A stretch of 64,000 nucleotides of DNA, taken from positions 1 through 64,000 of the forward strand of contig JAMFTG010000333.1 of the NCBI GenBank assembly GCA_023974075.1. Direction: 5' to 3'. The notes beneath the pieces were generated by a model. The model did no database searches and was not told the origin of the DNA. It worked only from the letters and a program-made list of their open reading frames with translations. This DNA comes from Chaenocephalus aceratus (lineage: Eukaryota > Chordata > Actinopteri > Perciformes > Channichthyidae). The position numbers and the translations under genes were made by a program. Below, piece after piece: positions 34,655-47,389 of the stretch (its first letter is position 1; each line of letters starts with the position of its first letter).

Positions 34655-37170
34655 TATCAATCAATCAATCAATCAATGTTTATTTATATAGCCCAATATC
34701 ACAAATGTTACATTTGTCTCAGTGGTCTTCACAGTGTGTACAGAATATCAGTATGACAATACGACACCCTCTGTCCTTAGACCCTCACATCGTACAAGGA
34801 AAAACTTCCAAAGAAAACCCAGTTTAAAGGGAAAAATGGGAGAAACCTCAGGGAGAGCAACAGAGGAGGGATCCCTCTCCCAGGACGGACAGACGTGCAA
34901 TAGATGCCGTGTGTAAATTGAAAAGATAATACATTTGCAACATAGGTAGTCCAGATGTTTGGAAATGCATGTGTGTATAATAGGAAGATGAATCCACGAG
35001 GATATCCATCCAGGACCTATGATCCAGGACCACAGCCACGACTCAAGATCCAGCGCTCGCGATCCAGGACACAGGACCGCAGCAACAGGATCATCCATGA
35101 CTCCGGATCCCAGCGTATATAGACACCAAAAAGAAGGACATTTGGGGAAGCTGGGTTAATCGGAACATGAGAGTACACGGGTATAGACAGAGAGAAGGAA
35201 GAAGTAAGATGTCCCCCGACAAACTAAGCCTATATCAGCAAAACTAGGGGCTGAATCTAATCAGCCCTAACTATAAGCTTTATCAAAAAGGAAGGTCTTA
35301 AGCGCACTCTTAAAAACGGATAGGGTGTCTGCCGCCCGAACACAAACTGGAAGCTGATTCCACAAATGTGGAGCTTGATAAGAAAAGGCTCTGGCTCCCA
35401 CTTTACTTTTAGAGATTCTAGGAACAACCAACAACCCTGCATTCTTGGAACGCAATGCCCTAGTAGGACAGTAGGGTATAATGAGTTCTTTAAGGTAAGA
35501 TGGCGCCTGCCCATTAAGGGCTTTGTAGGCGAGAAGAAGAATTTTAAATTATATCCTGTGTTCTATAGGGAGCCAGTGTAAGGCAGCCAGAACAGGAGTA
35601 ATGTGGTCCCTTTTCCTAACTCTGGTTAGTACACGAGCTGCAGCATTTTGAATCAGCTGAAGCGACTTGACTGACTTCTTGGTACTCCCTGATAATAAAG
35701 AGTTACAATAATCCAGCCTAGAAGTAACAAATGCATGGACTAGTTTCTCTGCATCGTTTTGAGGCAAGATATGCCTGATTTTTGCAATGTTACGTAGATG
35801 GAAGTAGGCGGTCCTTGAAATTGATTTTATGTGGGCGTTAAAGGATAAATCCTGATCAAATATAACACCAAGATTCCTTACAGTCTCACTGGAGGCCAAA
35901 TTAATGCCATCCATAGTTAGTATATCTTTAGATAATTTGTTTCGTAGATTCTTCGGGCCAAGTACAATAACTTCAGTTTTGGTCGTGTTTAACATCAAAA
36001 AGTTTAAGGTCATCCACGTTTTTAAGTCCTTAAGGCAGTCTTGAATTTTATTTAGATGATTAATTTCATCAGGCTTGATTGATAAATATAGTTGAGTATC
36101 ATCCGCATAACAATGAAAGTTTACAGAATGATTCCTTATAATATTGCCTAACGGAAGCATATATAATGTGAACAAAATAGGTCCGAGCACTGAGCCCTGT
36201 GGCACTCCATGGCTAACTTTGGTTTGTGTAGAAGATTCATCGTTAACACGTACAAACTGAGAGCGTTCAGATAGATAGGACCTAAACCAGCCTAAAGCAG
36301 TTCCCTGTATGCCAACTAAGTGCTCTAGTCTTTGCAATAGGATATCATGGTCGATAGTATCAAATGCAGCACTGAGATCGAGCAAAACAAGAATAGAGAC
36401 AAGTCCCTTGTCTGAGGCCATTAGAATATCATTTGTGACTTTAACCAGAGCTGTCTCTGTGCTATGATGTGTTCTAAAGCCAGACTGAAAATCTTCAAAT
36501 AAATCATTGTTTTTTAAGTAATCACACAACTGTTTTGCGACCGCTTTCTCAAGAATTTTTGAGAGGAACGGAAGATTAGAAATAGGTCTATAGTTGGCTA
36601 AAACCTCTGGATCGAGGTTGTGCTTTTTAACAAGCGGTTTTATCACTGCTACTTTGAATGATTGTGGAACATAGCCTGATAATAAAGACATATTCATAAT
36701 ATTTAATAAAGAAGTGCTAATTAATGGAAAAACTTCCTTCAACAGCTTAGTTGGAATTGGGTCTAACATGCACGTTGATGGTTTAGAAGAGAGAATCATT
36801 GAATGTAATTGTTCAAGGTTAATGGCTGAAAAGCATTCTAGTTTACTATCTAGTGTAATATTAGAACTTACGATTCCGGGAGCTGTTGATAACACTATAC
36901 TGGTCGAAGGCAAGAGGTCATTAATTTTGTTTCTAAGAGTAACAATTTTATCGTTAAAAAAGCACATAAAATCATTGCTACTGAGTGCTATGGGAATAGA
37001 AGGCTCAATGGAGCTGTGGCTCTCTGTCAGCCTGGCTACAGTGCTGAAAAGAAATCTTGCATTATTCTTATTCTCATCTATTAATGAAGAGTAGTAGGCT
37101 GCTCTCGCTTTACGCAGTGCTTTCTTATATTCATTGAGAGTAATATGCCAAATTAAACGAGATTCTTCAT
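34655..37170 (-). mobile_element. L2-type LINE copy A, 5'-truncated
   Basis: Minus strand. Similarity to copy C runs from [16 protein letters not shown] (about 37165) through the RT to the 3' UTR and an ATTG-type tail (34660-34678). The 3' UTR (34680-35240) is nearly identical to 55770-56330. The endonuclease and ORF1 are missing, as usual for target-primed reverse transcription that stopped early. Confidence 0.88.
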
Positions 37171-37225
37171 ATATCAGCTGTGCACCTTTATGGTGTAAAT
37201 ACAGCCTATCTACCAATTGGATCAA
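35267..37225 (-). pseudogene. L2-A ORF2, reverse transcriptase with one nonsense codon
   Basis: A 558-codon open frame covers the [76 protein letters not shown] and the catalytic [12 protein letters not shown] (about 36125-36090). It ends with a TAA at about 35549 where copy C has GAA in EHRIEFKILLL; the same frame then continues to the natural end KTFLFDKAYS at 35267. The first 20 or so codons are flanking DNA. Apart from that stop the RT looks intact. The endonuclease domain is missing, so it could not act alone. Confidence 0.85.
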
Positions 37226-38469
37226 ATATAAAAGTCAGCCGAATTAGTGTTGATACTGCAAGGAGACGCATTGTGTGAAAAGAAATGTAAGATGTTGTTT
37301 AATGGCTGATATATTTATGATCCACGTCACGTTTTCAGTTCCTCATGTTTGTCTAGAAGTCTTCTCATCAGGGCTCTATAAATACAGAACTACGGCAGAT
37401 ATGTAATATTTAATGCAGCCGAACCGTGTATTACAATGCCGGTATGTGATGACTTTCAAAGAGAAAAGCAAGCACACTCGGAATAAAGTATTATTTTATT
37501 TTTTTTAAATGTTTTCGCCTGTTTCCGGTATTTGTTAATGACGATGTGCTCTGAGATGTGAGACTGGAATTGCACAGGGGAAAATAACGTATCTTTAGAT
37601 GCGGATTTTGTTAAACTAATATGTTTGCGCTGTGGACCAACACTGTACATTGGAAGGGGGTAGCAATAAAGATAACACCATTAAACAGTTACACAATATA
37701 ACAGAAATAATATCGATAGCAGCGTCCCTAGCAACCACCTTGGTAACAATGAAAACGTTGGACGCAATTTCCTGAAGTAATCTTCGTAATAACTAGCAAA
37801 CTAAAGATCATGTACATCCACTGCACACATCATCTGAAATAACAACTCATATTTCTCGCATCAAATGACATCAAAACGCATTTTAATGGCCAAACTAACT
37901 TTAAAATAGGCATTTTCCACCGAGAATAAAACGAAGTTCGGCCATGTTTTTTTTTTCTGCAGGGAGAAATTTGAAGATCACGTGACGTCAAACAGAGCAC
38001 ATGGTGTAGTCCAAACGATAGCTGGGGATTCTGGGTATTGTAGTGTCTTCTGCCATCCTTTACTCAGAACAAATATTTGTTTCTCCGAATCGAAGGGGAA
38101 AAATACAAAAGCATTGCACACAATTTAAGCCAATCAATGTTGTGTAATTAACAAGGATAATCTGGTGTTTTTTAGTCGATGAGTAGTGCAGATATCACTG
38201 TAAAATCAATCGACAGTAAGAGGAATACTTACATCCGGGTGTACAATTCTCCGTTATCCAATGGGAATGGACGCTCACATTACCTTTAAGGGCAGCCGAC
38301 ACAAACGCATGCCGTGCTTCCATGAGCGTCAAATCCCGACGCAGATGGGAATACATTGCAATCAGTTGAAAGCTATTTGCGTCCCTTTATGACGCTGAAG
38401 GAGCCTAGGAGCGTCACAATTGGACGCCACGGACACTGACCAAACGTCACTCCTGGACGCTTAGGGAGT
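37171..38469. other. no recognised gene; possible unclassified repeat at the right end
   Basis: Nothing coding. 38260-38460 has GACGCT/AGCGTC motifs repeated in both orientations (for example TATGACGCTGAAGGAGC, TAGGAGCGTCACAATTGGAC), which suggests a non-autonomous repeat. Confidence 0.4.
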
Positions 38470-39105
38470 GAGAGTGTGTTGGTGTGGTAGGCTTACAGTG
38501 TGTAAGTGTGTGTGTGGTACAGTGTGTAGGTGTGTGTTGTACAGTGCGTAGATGCGGCGGACAGACGGGTCTCAGTTGGTTTGGTGTCCTATGCTTACTT
38601 TTAATACTTGTAGCCTACAACTTTTGGCCCGTAATTTCAATTCCCCATTTCAGTGACCAGAGAGAGGGGTGGCGGGGGATATATCCAGTCTCTGATTGTG
38701 TTACGTTATTATGAGAGTGCATGCTCTCATACTTGTTTGATTCTGAAATTGTATATTATATAAATATATGTGTGTGTCTATGTCCGCATCTGTAGCCTGT
38801 TATTGTCTCATTATACCGCACTGTGAATGAATTCAAAGTAAATATAGAAGTCATCATGAACACATGTGTCCATCAGACAGAGGGCTGCTGTGCCTCCTGT
38901 CATCATTAATGGACGTCTCTTTAAAATGACCGCTCAGAGGAGAGGAGTTCTCATTTCTCTAACCGCCTGCTGCTTCCCCTCCTCTCTCCTCGGTTCCCCT
39001 CCTCAGTCCTCCGCTCGCATCTCCTGTGGGCGGCACCAAGTCTCGAGGAGGGGAGTCGAGGATAGGAGTCGAGGAGGGGAAATTTGAGTATTGAGAAACC
39101 TCTAC
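38470..39105 (+). repeat. unclassified interspersed repeat, second copy (inverted to 5948-6565)
   Basis: Inverted counterpart of 5948-6565 (shared blocks listed there). Its right edge GAGTATTGAGAAACCTC resembles the GAATTGAGAAGCCTC edge at 39600-39612 in direct orientation. Confidence 0.6.
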
Positions 39106-39613
39106 TGTCTCTGATGCTTCGTTATTCCTCCGCTTATTTGGATGCTAAACACTAACAGCAATGAAGTTATGCTTACTCTGATAACAATATCTACTAAACT
39201 ACAGCATACAGAGAGTAATGTAGGCCTGTTATACTGAGTGATATATATTTACACACTGCTCTGCTTTCTGCATGGACCACACAGCTATTCTCACTGTAAA
39301 CATCACGTCGCGATGAAAGCAGTTTCTAAAATAATATCCAGGGGATGCATGCAGAGCTGTCATTGGCTGAGATAAGTCCGGCCGTGCGTCACGCCTCCAC
39401 CGTTCCCGGAAATGCATCCGCGGAGGAGCCGTGGAGGAACCATCAGTGTATCCTCGGTTAGAGCTCCTCCAGAGAGCATCCTCGATCCTCGGTCCTCGAT
39501 GTACATTTAGAGAAATGAGATGTCCTTCAACATGGCGCGCTGAAATTCATTTCCGGGTCGCTCCCGGAGGACAGAGGAGTCGAGGAGGGGACATTTAAGA
39601 ATTGAGAAGCCTC
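39106..39613 (+). repeat. related repeat unit ending in GAGGAGGGGACATTTAAG
   Basis: The segment ends with GTCGAGGAGGGGACATTTAA then GAATTGAGAAGCCTC, the same terminal wording as the neighbour at 39056-39105, so it is probably another copy or the far end of the same family. It was later hit by the hAT at 39622. Confidence 0.5.
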
Positions 39614-40079
39614 TTTAGACACAGGGGCGGCGCCAGGGGGGAGCTAGCCAGGATTGCCAAAGCACCCCCGAAGCACCCCCAATAAATATGTTTTTATTTT
39701 ATTTTAATTTTTTTAATTATTATTATTATTTTTATTAAATTAAATTAGAAATATTATTGATTACATCAATGCATATGTGAAAAACACATTTTTGACCAAA
39801 AACATAAAGCCAACACAGGTGATATGATTAGGCCAATGGCCAGCACCCATTAGATTTTTGACCTACCCATAGGCTAAATTACTTTGTGACACTTGAGTGT
39901 TAGCTAGAGCGCCAAATGATTTGCTAACAAAGTGAAAAATGTATCGTTTTTTAGTCCTTAAACGTCCATGTGTGGACACTCAATCAAAACCACCTGAAAG
40001 CGAGAGGGATTCTGCACATAATAGGCCTCGTGAGTACAAGTAGCTTACTTCTGGGTCTTTGTGTTTCATTCAAGCCCTG

Positions 40080-40288
<209 letters not shown>

Positions 40289-40742
40289 GAACGAGCCATT
40301 TTGTGTGCATGCGTGCGCGAGCGAGAGAGCTCGCCTCGCGCACCAGTGGGTATCTACCGGAGATCGTTGTGGTTAGCATCTGGTGCTAGCTAGCCAAGCT
40401 AACGGATATAAAGAGCTTTTTCAACAACAAGGTGGAGGGAGAACTCTCTCCTGTCAGACTGAGAGTCTCAGATAACCTCAGCTCAGGTGAAGTAAAGGAC
40501 TCTCAGTGTTTAGATAGTTAACTTTAGTCTAGTTATCTCAGTGGGTCTCAAACGGTTTGTTTTAAAAGGGGAGTGATTTGTAAAATATCTATAAAGAAAT
40601 AGAAAATCTGTTGACAGTTCTGTTTCATATGGGTGTTGAGAGATGTATCCATAGATCTCTTAATGTTGCTCTCAAGTGCACCAGATTGATGCTTTTAACT
40701 TCAATATTTAAAAAAAAAAAAAAAATCTTCCCGGGGGAGCAT

Positions 40743-40815
40743 GCCCCCGGACCCCCCTAGAGGAGGTGAGGACCCCCCTAGAGGAGGTGAGGACCCTCCG
40801 AGAGGAGGTGAGGTC
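40743..40815. repeat. 22-bp tandem repeat, three units
   Basis: GGACCCCCCTAGAGGAGGTG repeated with small changes, in the subterminal part of the hAT. Confidence 0.85.
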
Positions 40816-41059
40816 CGCTTCCCACTTGTAAAAATAGCACTTTACCCCTGCCTATATGCCATGAGCTGATTATCTAGCCTTCATTGTAACAGTCGCGGGT
40901 GCACTGTGTGTGTGTGTGGGGAGTGTTGCAGTAGAAAATTCAACTGTAGCGCTGGTGCATTAATGGGAAACCCTAAATGTTTGAGCACCCTCTATGAAAC
41001 GTCAAGCTACCCCACAGCACCCCCTAGAGAACATTTCTGGCGCCGCCACTGTTTAGACA

Positions 41060-42088
41060 CCAAGCCACCAGGGGCGTTTTCCTGGAAATTCTTCCTCATG
41101 GATTCCGCCGGTTTCTGCCACTCCAGGAACAGCACCTCCACAAGCACAGGAGGAACCCATGCAGCTGGGAAGGACCAGGGTTGCGGTCGAATAGTCAAAA
41201 AATCAGCTCCTAACGTCTATCCCTATCGTCTATCCCTTGACCTCTGTGTGAAACGTCACAGGGTTAAGGGATAGTGGATAGGAGAATTCAAAAGGACTTA
41301 GGAGAAGAGAATTTGAGAACCCGAGTGCACTTTCACTATCCAACGTGTTTATGATGTGCCAGCGGACGTCATAAATGAGCGTCTGTTGCTGTGGGGAAAC
41401 TATGGAAACTACAGTTTTCTATACAGCGGACTACAACATGGATGTTCAATAAGAACGAGGGACTACTGTAAACTCATCTAGAGACGCTGCACCGTGCTCT
41501 GATGCTGCTGCTTTGCTTTATGAACGTGGACAACAGAGAAACAGATTCTTCATGACCAAAGTTGGAATTTAAATAAAAAAGGAAAGTGAAACTTATGCTC
41601 GTCACCCTCTCCCTCCGGTCCACATTAATACAAATGATCCCAATACGTATGATTGCATGAAAAGATCTTAAAATAAATACAAATGTATTTTTTATAAACG
41701 TTAGTCCTTAACATCTATCACTGTGTATATCACCATTCAAACATCTTTTAAAAGTTGAACAAACCCCACACAGCTCAGTAAAGACTGTGAAATGTTGACT
41801 TTATTTGACAATTTCAGTAAAAACTGATGTTCATATTTCTCTTTTTGATTATAATACTGATGAACGTTCAAAACAAAGCACTTTGGCAAGTTACCGTTTT
41901 AAAAAGCTTAATAAGCACGTAACGTTCATGATATAATTTCTCGGTCATAATCGGTTGTTTCCGTGAACAAATGCAAGGCATTGTGGGGCAGCACTTTCTC
42001 CTCTCCTTTCGTAAAGGAAGGTCCAGCGGTTCCTAAGCTAAAGGAGGTTATAAAGGGAGTCTGAAACCTCCTTTTCTATCATCTAGAG
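41060..42088. repeat. unclassified repeat fragment
   Basis: GGTTGCGGTCGAATAGTC at about 41181 is the usual start of an abundant fish non-autonomous repeat, followed by inverted CTATCCCTATCGTC / GGGATAGTGGATAGG motifs. The matching far end is not visible; the hAT starting at 42089 may have replaced it. No gene. Confidence 0.4.
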
Positions 42089-42270
42089 CACTGGTTCTCA
42101 ACTGGTGGGACCCGTTTCGAGTGGGTCGCAGATGTGTGAGTGAATAATTTTTATTTATTTTTAATGTTTTTCTTTTTTTTGGAAAAAAGTCAAACTTTTA
42201 TTTTGAAGGCCCGATTTTCTAACGCTGTGCATGCAGTAGGCGTTGGACTGGAAGTACCGGAGACTGTGGC

Positions 42271-42656
42271 CGTTTCTCAATCGCGAGGATGCTTGCTTTG
42301 TAGCACATGTCTTCCGAGTCACTTCCTTCAGAAGCTAGGCAAGAATCCTTCCTGGCAATTGGAAAACGAAGAGTGGAACAGGCTAGCAAGTGTGCAGGTG
42401 TGCGTCATATGAGAGGCCCCGCCTTACATTTTCCGCCACAGATTTGGGGAAATTGGTCCGTGCGCAAAGCATTGTGGGGATTTGAAGGACGCGAAGTCTA
42501 CCCATGTGCAGTCTCGAAATTACCCCCAAACCAAGGACGCGGCCTCGGTGGAATTCCAAGTATGCTGGAGATTGAAACAGTCCTTCGGCGGCACTCGATG
42601 ACGTAGCATCCTTGAAATATTGGCTTGGAAGCCAGTTTCCTCGCGATTGAGAAACG
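42271..42656. mobile_element. MITE with 19-bp perfect inverted termini
   Basis: CGTTTCTCAATCGCGAGGA at 42271-42289 is exactly reverse-complemented at 42638-42656. Length 386 bp, no coding frame of note. A TSD is not obvious. Superfamily not assigned. Confidence 0.88.
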
Positions 42657-42660
42657 ACCC

Positions 42661-43244
42661 GTCACTACCCGATCTGCACCCCTGCCCGATCTGCACTGCG
42701 CATGTGCGAGATGGTCCGCCATATTACACAACTACATACGGCAACTCTAATGGGACACTTGACACAGTGGCGTTTGGCAAAGCAGAAAAAGAACACTCAA
42801 AAAACCCGAAAATATGAATCTGAACGAGAGAGATGAGTTATTGTTATTACAACGTGACTTCACTATTATTGAACAACTCTTTTTATTGGGTCATTTTATT
42901 TGGTAGTACATTGTCAGAATAAGTGAGAAATGGATTTAACTTCTGTTAGACAGCTATCATACTGAATAACTATTGACTGTGAATGTATGCAATATGTATG
43001 GCATTCATAATTTATATCTAATTAAATTAACTGTGAATGCCCTTCATTTTATTTCAAATAAAATAAAATAACAAAAGATTTTTGTATATATATTTCAGAC
43101 GTTTATGACATGCACGATGCAAATCGGGCAGCCGTCTAGACGTTAAATGTCCTATTTGAGTTGCCGTATGGAATTGTCCAATATGAAGGACCATCTCGCA
43201 CACGCGCAGTGCAGATCGGGCAGGGGTGCAAATCGGGTAGTGAC
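42661..43244. mobile_element. element with long imperfect inverted ends
   Basis: 42661-42716 and 43189-43244 are inverted copies with about three mismatches in 56 bases (GTCACTACCCGAT...); weaker pairing extends to over 100 bp. The AT-rich centre has no ORF. Long inverted ends without coding are seen in several fold-back or MULE-like groups; no TSD was found to decide. Confidence 0.8.
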
Positions 43245-43823
43245 AGAGACCATAAACGGTTTTGAAAACTTCTGTCACCTAGTGATCATCTTCTCAATAA
43301 AACATCTTTGCTGATGTTTTTTCGAGTCTTCTGGCCAATCAGAATCAATATTGTTGCCGGAAGTCCCCACGGAACATAACTTTGCGGTAGAACTACTCTT
43401 TATACATCCATGGGTACAATTTCAGATAAAAGTTAACACATAATGAAATATGACCCCCGGTTTGATGATTGACAGGTCACAGAACAATGGGAGCTATCTA
43501 CCCTTACCCACAATTTAAAGTAATTCACACAGACTATCTCCTCTTTGCTCTTCTCTCTGACAGGAGCAGCCAGTTCAGCTGTAAGAACTAAGTGAAAAAC
43601 AAACAATGGCATAAAATATTATGAATATGTCGGGTTGTAATGCATTTATTTATTTTCTTCTCAGAGTGTACCAGAATGCGTAGTTTATATGTTAGTATTT
43701 CAAAAAAATCTGACAATTTTAAGCTTGGCCTACCATTTTATTGGAGTAATGAGGAACAGGTGGGGCTTGAAAAGGCCCACCTGTTCAAAGTGGGGAATGA
43801 CAGAAAAAGTTTGAGAACCACTG

Positions 43824-44344
43824 CACTAGGGGCACTGATTGACTCGGGGGCCGACGAGTCTTATAGATTGGGAGCTAGCCAAACTGCTTAACCTTAAGGC
43901 TATTCCTTTGGTCCACCCCATCAATGCCAGCATATTAGACGGCAGACTAATGTGTCAAGTCACTGACCATACCGAGCCCGTTCAGCTAGTTATTCAAAAT
44001 CATTCGGAAATGTTACAATTTCATTTATTCAATTCCCCTCTGCACTCACTTGTATTAGGATTCCCCTGGTTAAAAAAAACACAATCCACACATTGATTGG
44101 TGCTCAGGCCAAGTTAAGGAATGGGGAGGGGAATGTGAGCAAAATGGTAGTGTTCCTAACTCGCCTCGCCTTGCTATAACGCAGACCCCGGCGATCAGAC
44201 TTCACCCAGTCATCATGTCCGGTAAAGACTGAGAGACTACACCAGTTAATGGTTATGATGAGTATCCTGATTTGTCTATAATCCCTGCATGTTACCAAGA
44301 TCTGAGAGAAGTTTTTAACAAGACCAAGGCTCTGTCACTACCTC
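43824..44344 (+). pseudogene. gypsy aspartic protease and linker
   Basis: ALIDSGADES (43830-43860) is the active-site DSG box; after a frame change ELAKLLNLKAIPLVHPINAS and HSLVLGFPWLKK follow, the latter being the hydrophobic-G block of the second half. The linker to the RT (44100-44344) has stops and frame changes and is cut by an inserted repeat. The hAT at 42089 abuts the N-terminal side, which explains the missing gag. Confidence 0.75.
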
Positions 44345-45340
44345 CACATTGCCATTGATAGTGCTATTGATAGTGTTAACCGGTTAACCGAAATGTACAT
44401 ATCCTATAAAAAAAAAATTGGGTAACATTTTTTTTTTTTCTTTACCCAATTTTTTTTCAGTAATTTTTGGAAAGAAATACATACATGTTCAAATAAGTGT
44501 AGAAACCAAATCGAATTTGTCAAATGTATTGAACTGGTGATCACAGTTTGACAGCTATAGGCCTACAGCTTTCATGTGCGGAGGCGATTCACAATCAGCC
44601 CAGCTGTAGAGAAGACCCTCTCAGCTGGAACGGAGGTTGCAGGTGTAGCAAGGTATAGCATGTATATATAAGTTTAATTTGGCATAGTTTGACCTCTACA
44701 CCGCACTCACTAACCTGGTCGAAATATTTCCACACATTACTCCTTTTTGACGCCATGTCTGTTGTGCAGGACTCTTCTTAGAGTATACATAATTACCGGA
44801 CTATGACTAACCCTAACCCTAACCCAGCAAAAATCTCTCCAGTCAAAATGTCTATGTACTTTGCCGCCACACACGGTTGCCAAGCAGCGCTTATTGTTGT
44901 TTAGGCTGGCCACTCATGTGTTGCGAGTGTTGACAGGGGGCGGGGGAGCATGCTCATGAACCTCGCAATGGCTGCGGAGCGCATTTGCGCCACATTTGGG
45001 CCTAAGATGAGGTTTGAATCTGCGTGATCTGCGTGTAGGGAGGGGCAGCAGCCATATCATTGGCTAGAACTAGCTAGATCTGATGGATTTGGACATAAAC
45101 ACGAGTGAAGTATAACCGGACGCGAGAGAGAGAGATCAGCACCTGCAGCTCTGCCCGCTGTGAGGGGCCGGTGAGCGGAGCAAAACACACCTTTAGACGT
45201 GAACTAACACATTTAGCTATGGCACTGTCGTATATATATATACATTGAATTATTCAATTTGATAATATGTAATCAACTTAGGCATCACTCCCAAAAAAAA
45301 AAAAAATTAATAAAAATATTCATAACTCAGATTCGAAAAC
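44345..45340. mobile_element. insertion inside gypsy, probable hAT-type
   Basis: Starts around TAGTGTTAACCGGTTAACCG and separates two contiguous parts of gypsy pol. It contains a poly-A/poly-T hairpin around ATTGGGTAA / TTACCCAAT (44405-44455) and a three-unit CCCTAA array at 44808-44826. The right terminus is not clear. No ORF. Confidence 0.5.
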
Positions 45341-46490
45341 ATGAATAATTATTACTATAGCCCACTTAACGCCATTACCACAAAGAACCGCTACCCCCTA
45401 CCATTAATGTCATCAGCGTTTGAACTGCTTCAGTCCGCTAAGAATTTTACCAAACTCGACCTCAGAAATGCTTATCACCTGGTCAGGATAAGAGAAGGAG
45501 ACGAGTGGAAGACGGGGTTTAATACCCCCAGTGGACATTATGAATACCGGGTCATGCCCTGCTATCTTCCAGACCTTCGTCAATGACATTTTAAGAGACT
45601 TCTTGAATGTATATGTGTATGTTTATCTGGATGACATATTAATCTTTTCCCCAGACAGTCAAACCCATGTTCCACAGGTTCGTCAAGTCCTCCAGAAGCT
45701 ACTGGAAAACCACCTGTACGTCAAAGCCGAGAAGTGTGAGTTTCACGCAGCCACCGTTTCTTTTCTGGGACACATTGTAACCGCCAACCATGTACAGATG
45801 GACCCTTCCAAGGTTAGTGCTGTGGCTAATTGGCCCACACTAACCAACAAGAAGAAGGTGCAACAGTTCATAGGGTTTGCAAACTTTTATCGAACGTTTA
45901 TCCGGAACTTTAGCTCTGTTGCCGCTCCCCTGCATAATCTCACTTCCTCCAAGGTCTCTTTTCAGTGGATTCCCCAGGCCGAGACCGCCTTCAGGACTCT
46001 TAAGGAGAGATTTATCACGGCACCTGTTCTTACCATCCCAGACCCCCAGCGACAATTCGTGGTGGAAGTGGATGCCTCCAATGTGGGAATAGGAGCAGTG
46101 TTGTCCCAGAGATCCACCAAGGACAACCGGATGCATCCTTGCGCCTACCTGTCCCGTAAGTTGTCCTCAGCTGAGCGGAACTACAACGTAGGTGACAAGG
46201 AGTTGCTAGCGGTCAAAGCAGCATTAGAGGAGTGCAGACACTGGCTAGAGGGGGCGGAGCAACCTTTTATTGTTTGGACAGACCATAAGAACTTGGAGTA
46301 TATCAGGAAAGCCAAGAGACTTAATTCACGTCAGTCCCGTTGGTCTCTGTTCTTTAACAGTTTCAACTTCACGATTTCTTTCCGACCGGGTACTCAGAAT
46401 GGAAAACCAGACGCACTGTCACGACTCTATGAGCCAGAGCCTACTGTCAAGGAACCAGAGGCAATCCTTCCACTAAGGCTGCTCAATTAA
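45341..46490 (+). pseudogene. gypsy reverse transcriptase / RNase H
   Basis: Blocks in order: [35 protein letters not shown] (fingers and first palm aspartate), a frame change near 45560 with loss of several residues, then [17 protein letters not shown] (catalytic YLDD, about 45618), [15 protein letters not shown], and the RNase [17 protein letters not shown] with [20 protein letters not shown] and GKPDALSRL. The 319-codon second frame is open. The break falls in the conserved box between the first and second palm aspartates, so the enzyme is inactive as it stands. It is interrupted at 46474 by a hAT. Confidence 0.85.
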
Positions 46491-47385
46491 TCGTATTTTA
46501 ATCGCAATTACGATTATGGCTTGCAACAATTTTTTTTTTTAATTGGTTTTTCAGTTGAGTTATACTCAAACTTCAGGGTAATCAACTGTTCAAAACATAA
46601 TGTTCACATTTTTTTTCTCCAATAAATTGATGTTTTCAAAGTAAATGGATAATCGTTTTTAATAATCGTGATATATATATTTTAACCTTTATTTAACCAG
46701 ATAAAAGCATTGAGATAGAATCTCATTTGCAATGCTGACCTGGCCAAGAAGGCAGCAACGTTACACATAACACATAACGTGTTACACATAACACATAACA
46801 CATAACACAAACAAGTTATCAATTATTGACCCAAATAATCGAGATTATGATTTTTGCCATAATCGAGCAGCCCTAGTTTCTAGCAAAACATCTTTAACAT
46901 CATGAGCAGCATTTGCCATGGTGGCCAACACATTTTTATTTAGTCTTAAATTGTAGTTCAACATTTATTTCCTGTTACTACTGGACCATGACGGTGGGCC
47001 AGCCTTTAATGTTTAACTGAGTGGAATATGTTGAATATGTTTTACCAAAATGTTGGCTATGTTAAGGAGTTTTCAGTAGGTTGTGACAGTGCACTGCAAC
47101 ATGTTTGTTGATCTTGTTTATTGGTATTTATTATTTTGATATTATTTATTTAAATGTAGATATGAATGTATAGTTTATTTAATTAATTTTGTATTGGTTT
47201 TTCAGTTGATTACCCTGAACGTATAATTCAACAGTTAAAAAGTTCAAATTATTATTTGTATTTGTTTTAAAGTACAATAAATGGATGTTTTCAAAGTCAA
47301 TGAATAATCGCATTTAATAATCGCAATTACAATTATTGACCCAAATAATCGAGATTATGATTTATGCCATAATCGAGCAGCCCTA
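46475..47385. mobile_element. non-autonomous hAT-like element in gypsy pol
   Basis: CCTTCCACT occurs just before (46466-46474) and just after (47386-47394). The ends are AAGGCTGCTCAATTAATCG and, inverted, CATAATCGAGCAGCCCTA. The right-end wording also occurs internally at about 46828-46877, so the element contains a partial tandem copy of itself. A LINE 3'-tail piece with CTGACCTGGCCAAGAAGG lies at 46680-46760. TSD is 8-9 bp depending on where the terminus is set. Confidence 0.85.
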
Positions 47386-47389
47386 CCTT

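Larger units (their letters stand above)
42089..43823. mobile_element. hAT element hosting two smaller elements
   Basis: Starts CACTGGTTCTCAACTGG and ends AAAGTTTGAGAACCACTG, a 14-bp inverted terminus typical of hAT. The flanking octamers 42081-42088 and 43824-43831 match at only about five of eight positions, so the TSD is decayed. The interior right part (43255-43710) matches the relic at 12780. Two shorter elements with their own inverted ends sit inside (42271-42656 and 42661-43244). It separates the gypsy protease from anything upstream. Confidence 0.75.

Noticed and set aside
36714..37094. 126-codon plus-strand frame (and its counterpart at 57839-58165)
   Set aside because: Antisense of L2 ORF2, repeated because the LINE is repeated.
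44405..44455. Poly-A/T hairpin as a terminator
   Set aside because: A fold-back of homopolymers inside a transposon; rho-independent terminators do not apply in this genome.
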